Source: an uncultured beta proteobacterium (GTDB lineage Bacteria > Pseudomonadota > Gammaproteobacteria > Burkholderiales > Rhodocyclaceae). From it: 17,672 bases of DNA. The notes under the pieces were generated by a model. The model was given only the letters and a program-made list of their open reading frames with translations, had not been told where the DNA came from and did not search any database. This document shows, piece after piece, positions 15,598-17,672 of the stretch (its first letter is position 1; each line of letters starts with the position of its first letter). The stretch is from the NCBI GenBank assembly GCA_903917505.1, contig CAIXAY010000193.1, positions 1 to 17,672 of the forward strand, in the 5' to 3' direction. The position numbers were made by a program, and so were the translations under genes.

Positions 15598-16417
15598 GAC
15601 AAGCGCCGTAAGCACGGCATGCCGCTCCGGCCTGCTGATCCTTTCTGCTCTCGCCTTGCTGTGCGGTGGCTGCGCAAGCATGACCCCGCCGCCCAGCGCG
15701 GAACAGCGATTGAGCCTGGCTCCGGGCGGAGCCCTGAAAGTGGGGCTCTACCCCGGAACGCCGACGTCCATCCTGCAGGCCCCGGTTACCGCCGAATCGA
15801 GAGGCGTGGGCTACGAGCTTGGCAAGGAACTGGCGCGGCGCCTCGGTGTTCCCTTCGAGCCGGTGGTGTTTGCCAAAAATGCAGACGTCCTGGACGCCGT
15901 CAAGAACGGGACCATAGACGTCGCGTTCACCAACGCTTCGGCGGCGCGCGCACGCGACATGGATTTCACCGCGCCCTATCTGGAGATCGAACTGGGCTTC
16001 CTGGTTCCGGCCGGATCGACGATCGCCAGCATGGACGACGTCGACCGGCCCGACGTTCGCGTCGCCGTCACCGAAAAAAGCTCTTCGGACGAGCATTTCT
16101 CGAGCACGCTGAAAGAAGCCGTCGTGGTTCGCGCGGCAACGGTAAAGATCGGCATCGACATGCTGGCGAGCGGCGCGGCAAGCACCTACACCACCAACAA
16201 GCCGACGCTGTATGAAATGGCCGAAGCGCTTCCCGGCGCACGGGTGCTAGCCGGCCGCTGGGGCGTCGAGCGGCACGCCATCGCCCTGCCGAAAGGACGG
16301 GCCGCAGGCCTGCAGTTCGCCGAGCAATTCGCCGAGGCGGCCAAATCCGAAGGCCTCGTCAAAGCGGCGGTCAAGCGCGCCGGCCTGCGTGGAACCGTCG
16401 AGGCAGAAGGGAAATGA
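15587..16417 (+). CDS. Family-3 extracellular solute-binding protein, probable lipoprotein
   Basis: The 276-residue protein has a lipoprotein-type N-terminus: a short polar start, a hydrophobic stretch SGLLILSALALLCGGC, and Cys29 as the likely lipid-modified residue (the -3 position is Cys rather than Leu, so the lipobox is not perfect). The rest is a periplasmic binding protein of the amino-acid/ABC family-3 type: ALKVGLYPGTPTS, then GVGYELGKELARRLGVPFEP, NGTIDVAFTNASAARARDMDF and TAPYLEIELGFLVP. It starts inside the end of tctA (ATG at 15587, stop of tctA at 15597) and is in another frame, so translation is coupled. No ABC permease or ATPase gene follows. It may serve as an extra receptor, or act in signalling, for this transporter locus. 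Confidence 0.85.
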   Translation: MRNETSAVSTACRSGLLILSALALLCGGCASMTPPPSAEQRLSLAPGGALKVGLYPGTPTSILQAPVTAESRGVGYELGKELARRLGVPFEPVVFAKNADVLDAVKNGTIDVAFTNASAARARDMDFTAPYLEIELGFLVPAGSTIASMDDVDRPDVRVAVTEKSSSDEHFSSTLKEAVVVRAATVKIGIDMLASGAASTYTTNKPTLYEMAEALPGARVLAGRWGVERHAIALPKGRAAGLQFAEQFAEAAKSEGLVKAAVKRAGLRGTVEAEGK

Positions 16418-16447
16418 CGCGTCATGACAAAGAGATTTTGATTCGCC

Positions 16448-16462
16448 AATGATTGGATCATT
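16448..16462. promoter_or_regulatory. Perfect AT-rich dyad in the leader of tctC
   Basis: AATGAT and ATCATT form a perfect 6-bp dyad around TGG, 42 bases before the tctC ATG. The 86-base gap is the only AT-rich leader in the locus, and differs from the tight spacing of the other genes. The dyad could be an operator or a weak hairpin; I see no convincing promoter pair around it. Confidence 0.35.
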
Positions 16463-16503
16463 CTTTCAATACTACTGCCCTTAATCAGAAAGGCTTGAAC
16501 GAC

Positions 16504-17469
16504 ATGAAAACACGCCGTCTATTGCTTTCCCTGTGCCTTGGCCTCCTGGTCATTCCGCTTGCGATCGCGCAGTCTTACCCCAGCAAGCCGATCAGGGTCC
16601 TGGTCGGCTACACCCCCGGCGGCGCGGTGGATATCGTCGCGCGTACCGTCGGCCAGAAGCTCTCGGCCGGACTGGGCCAGCCGGTGATCATCGAGAACAA
16701 ACCCGGCGCCGGCACCAACATCGCCGTGCGCGCCCTGATCGACAGTGCGCCGGACGGCTATACCCTGATGCTTTCGGCCAATGCGCTGGCGGCGAACGTG
16801 TCGCTCTACCAGCCGGCGCCGTTCAATCTCGAACGCGACGTGGCGCCGGTCGCGATGGTCGGCCGGGTGCCGGTCGTCATCGCCACCAGCGCCAGTTCGG
16901 ATCTGACGTCCTTGAGAAAGCTGGTGAGCGCGGCGAAGGCAAATCCCGGCGGCATCAATTTTGCGACGCCGGGCAACGGTTCGACGCCGCATCTGGCCAT
17001 GGAACTCTTTGCCCGCGCGGCCGGCATTTCTCTGCTGCATATTCCCTATCGCGGCGGATCGCCAGCCATCATCGACGTGATCGGCGGCCAACTGCCGCTG
17101 GTGGCAGTCAATGCCCTCGAAGCCGTGCCGCACGTCCAGTCCGGCAAGCTGCGGGTGCTGGCCGTCATGAGCCCGACCCGCACCACGCTGCTGCCCAACA
17201 CGCCGACGATTTCCGAGTCGGGCTATCCGGGCTTCGAGGCGTCGGTCTGGTACGGTTTCATTGCGCCGGCAGCGACACCGAAAGCGATCATTGCGCGACT
17301 GCAGGCGGAAATCCAAAAGGCGCTCGCTTCTCCCGACGTGATCGAACGCATGGCTTCGGTCGGCGGCGAGGTGACGCCGGGAACGACCGAGCAATTCGGC
17401 GCGCTCATCAACAGCGAGCGGATTCGTTACGAAAAGCTGATCCGCGAAGCGAAGCTCAAACCCGATTGA
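16504..17469 (+). CDS. tctC: Bug-type solute receptor TctC (TTT periplasmic binding protein)
   Basis: TctC proteins capture a carboxylate in the periplasm and pass it to TctAB. The 321-residue precursor has a signal peptide (MKTRRLLLSLCLGLLVIPLA, cleavage likely after AIA at residue 22). The mature part is a standard Bug fold: YPSKPIRVLVGYTPGGAVDI with the first binding loop, VIIENKPGAGTNIA, PDGYTLML, then FATPGNGSTPHLAMELF and HIPYRGGSPAIIDVIGGQ with the second loop, then GFEASVWYGFIAPA. I chose ATG 16504 over an in-frame ATG 17 codons upstream, because the signal peptide begins there and an AGAAAGG site precedes it. Bug receptors of this type bind di/tricarboxylates, nicotinate, or aromatic acids such as terephthalate; the substrate here cannot be read from sequence alone. 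Confidence 0.94.
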   Translation: MKTRRLLLSLCLGLLVIPLAIAQSYPSKPIRVLVGYTPGGAVDIVARTVGQKLSAGLGQPVIIENKPGAGTNIAVRALIDSAPDGYTLMLSANALAANVSLYQPAPFNLERDVAPVAMVGRVPVVIATSASSDLTSLRKLVSAAKANPGGINFATPGNGSTPHLAMELFARAAGISLLHIPYRGGSPAIIDVIGGQLPLVAVNALEAVPHVQSGKLRVLAVMSPTRTTLLPNTPTISESGYPGFEASVWYGFIAPAATPKAIIARLQAEIQKALASPDVIERMASVGGEVTPGTTEQFGALINSERIRYEKLIREAKLKPD

Positions 17470-17490
17470 GTCGGCCGATTTCTTGACGGC

Positions 17491-17519
17491 ACCGGCCCGG
17501 GCCGAATCCCGGCGCCGGT
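17491..17519. terminator. Strong GC hairpin between tctC and the amidohydrolase gene
   Basis: ACCGGCCCGGG (17491-17501) pairs with CCCGGCGCCGGT (17508-17519) around a CCGAAT loop, with a single bulged base: eleven base pairs, nearly all GC. It starts 22 bases after the tctC stop. There is no T-run, so it may be a partial terminator or an mRNA-stabilising end that separates receptor and enzyme expression rather than a full stop. Confidence 0.5.
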
Positions 17520-17553
17520 AATGCGCCCCTGATACCCGAAAGGGAAACACCGC

Positions 17554-17672
17554 ATGATCATCGATTGCCACGGCCATTACACGACTGCGCCGAAGGCGCT
17601 GGAGGACTGGCGCAACAGGCAGGTGGCCGGCCTCAAAGACCCGGCGCTCTCGCCGCGCGCCGCCGACCTGAA
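17554..17672 (+). CDS. ligJ: Amidohydrolase, 4-oxalomesaconate hydratase (LigJ)-like, 3' end outside window
   Basis: Only the first 39 codons are visible. They begin MIIDCHGHYTTAPKALEDWR, with the metal-binding His6-x-His8 of amidohydrolase-2 enzymes. The whole N-terminal stretch, including WRNRQVAGLKDP, closely resembles 4-oxalomesaconate hydratase as I recall it. That enzyme (LigJ/PmdE type) hydrates 4-oxalomesaconate to 4-carboxy-4-hydroxy-2-oxoadipate in protocatechuate 4,5-cleavage and gallate degradation, in the cytoplasm. The ATG has an AAGGG site about 9 bases upstream. Its position after a TTT transporter and an IclR gene fits an aromatic-acid catabolic cluster. A different decarboxylase-type amidohydrolase cannot be excluded from this short fragment. 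Confidence 0.65.
   Translation, partial: MIIDCHGHYTTAPKALEDWRNRQVAGLKDPALSPRAADL

Noticed and set aside
13948..15681. 577-codon minus-strand frame over tctA
   Set aside because: Same kind of shadow: low-complexity Asp, Gln, Arg and His strings against a well supported tctA.
15587..16417. Reading the lipoprotein as part of an ABC importer
   Set aside because: No permease or ATPase gene is in the window and its coupling is with tctA, so an ABC system cannot be claimed.
1..17672. tRNA, rRNA, CRISPR array, insertion sequence, phage or toxin-antitoxin genes
   Set aside because: I scanned gaps and genes on both strands by eye and saw no cloverleaf, regular spaced repeats, transposase/integrase motifs or small paired ORFs that would support any of these.

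Overview
The window is GC-rich, tightly packed DNA in which every gene I can support lies on the + strand. Gene families and layout suggest a Betaproteobacterium (Rhodocyclales- or Burkholderiales-like): a complete-type system I cytochrome c maturation operon, a Bug/TctC-type receptor, an MCP with proteobacterial signature sequences, and several families of small palindromic intergenic repeats. This taxonomic call is an inference from style, not from a marker gene.

Layout. (1) 1-5438: the distal part of a cytochrome c maturation operon in the order ccmC(partial)-ccmD-ccmE-ccmF-ccmG-ccmH-ccmI, with stop/start overlaps at D/E, G/H and H/I. ccmA and ccmB would be expected upstream, outside the window. 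Together these proteins export and chaperone heme, reduce apocytochrome thiols and ligate heme to CXXCH motifs in the periplasm. A large palindromic repeat sits between ccmE and ccmF. (2) 5439-8909: a loose run of single genes separated by repeats: an EamA-family (DMT) transporter, a small SET-domain protein with an intact post-SET zinc motif, and an HSL-type alpha/beta hydrolase, followed by a 408-base stretch with no convincing gene. (3) 8910-11120: a methyl-accepting chemotaxis protein followed by a small unrecognised protein, possibly SpoIIAA/STAS-like. (4) 11240-12580: a SnoaL/NTF2-like protein and an atypical SDR-like NAD(P)-binding protein. (5) 12646-17672: a catabolic and uptake locus. 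It has an IclR regulator with a good sigma70-type promoter and nested inverted repeats at the expected transcription start, then tctB, tctA, a family-3 solute-binding lipoprotein overlapping the end of tctA, tctC, and the first 39 codons of an amidohydrolase that closely resembles 4-oxalomesaconate hydratase (LigJ) of the protocatechuate 4,5-cleavage pathway.

Most interesting region: the last one. A tripartite tricarboxylate transporter normally uses one Bug-type receptor. Here an unrelated ABC-type (family 3) binding lipoprotein is embedded in the operon and translationally overlaps tctA, with a Bug receptor following it. The IclR gene at one end and the LigJ-like gene at the other suggest aromatic acid, or a related di/tricarboxylate, as the substrate. 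No rRNA, tRNA, CRISPR array, insertion sequence or phage gene was recognised.
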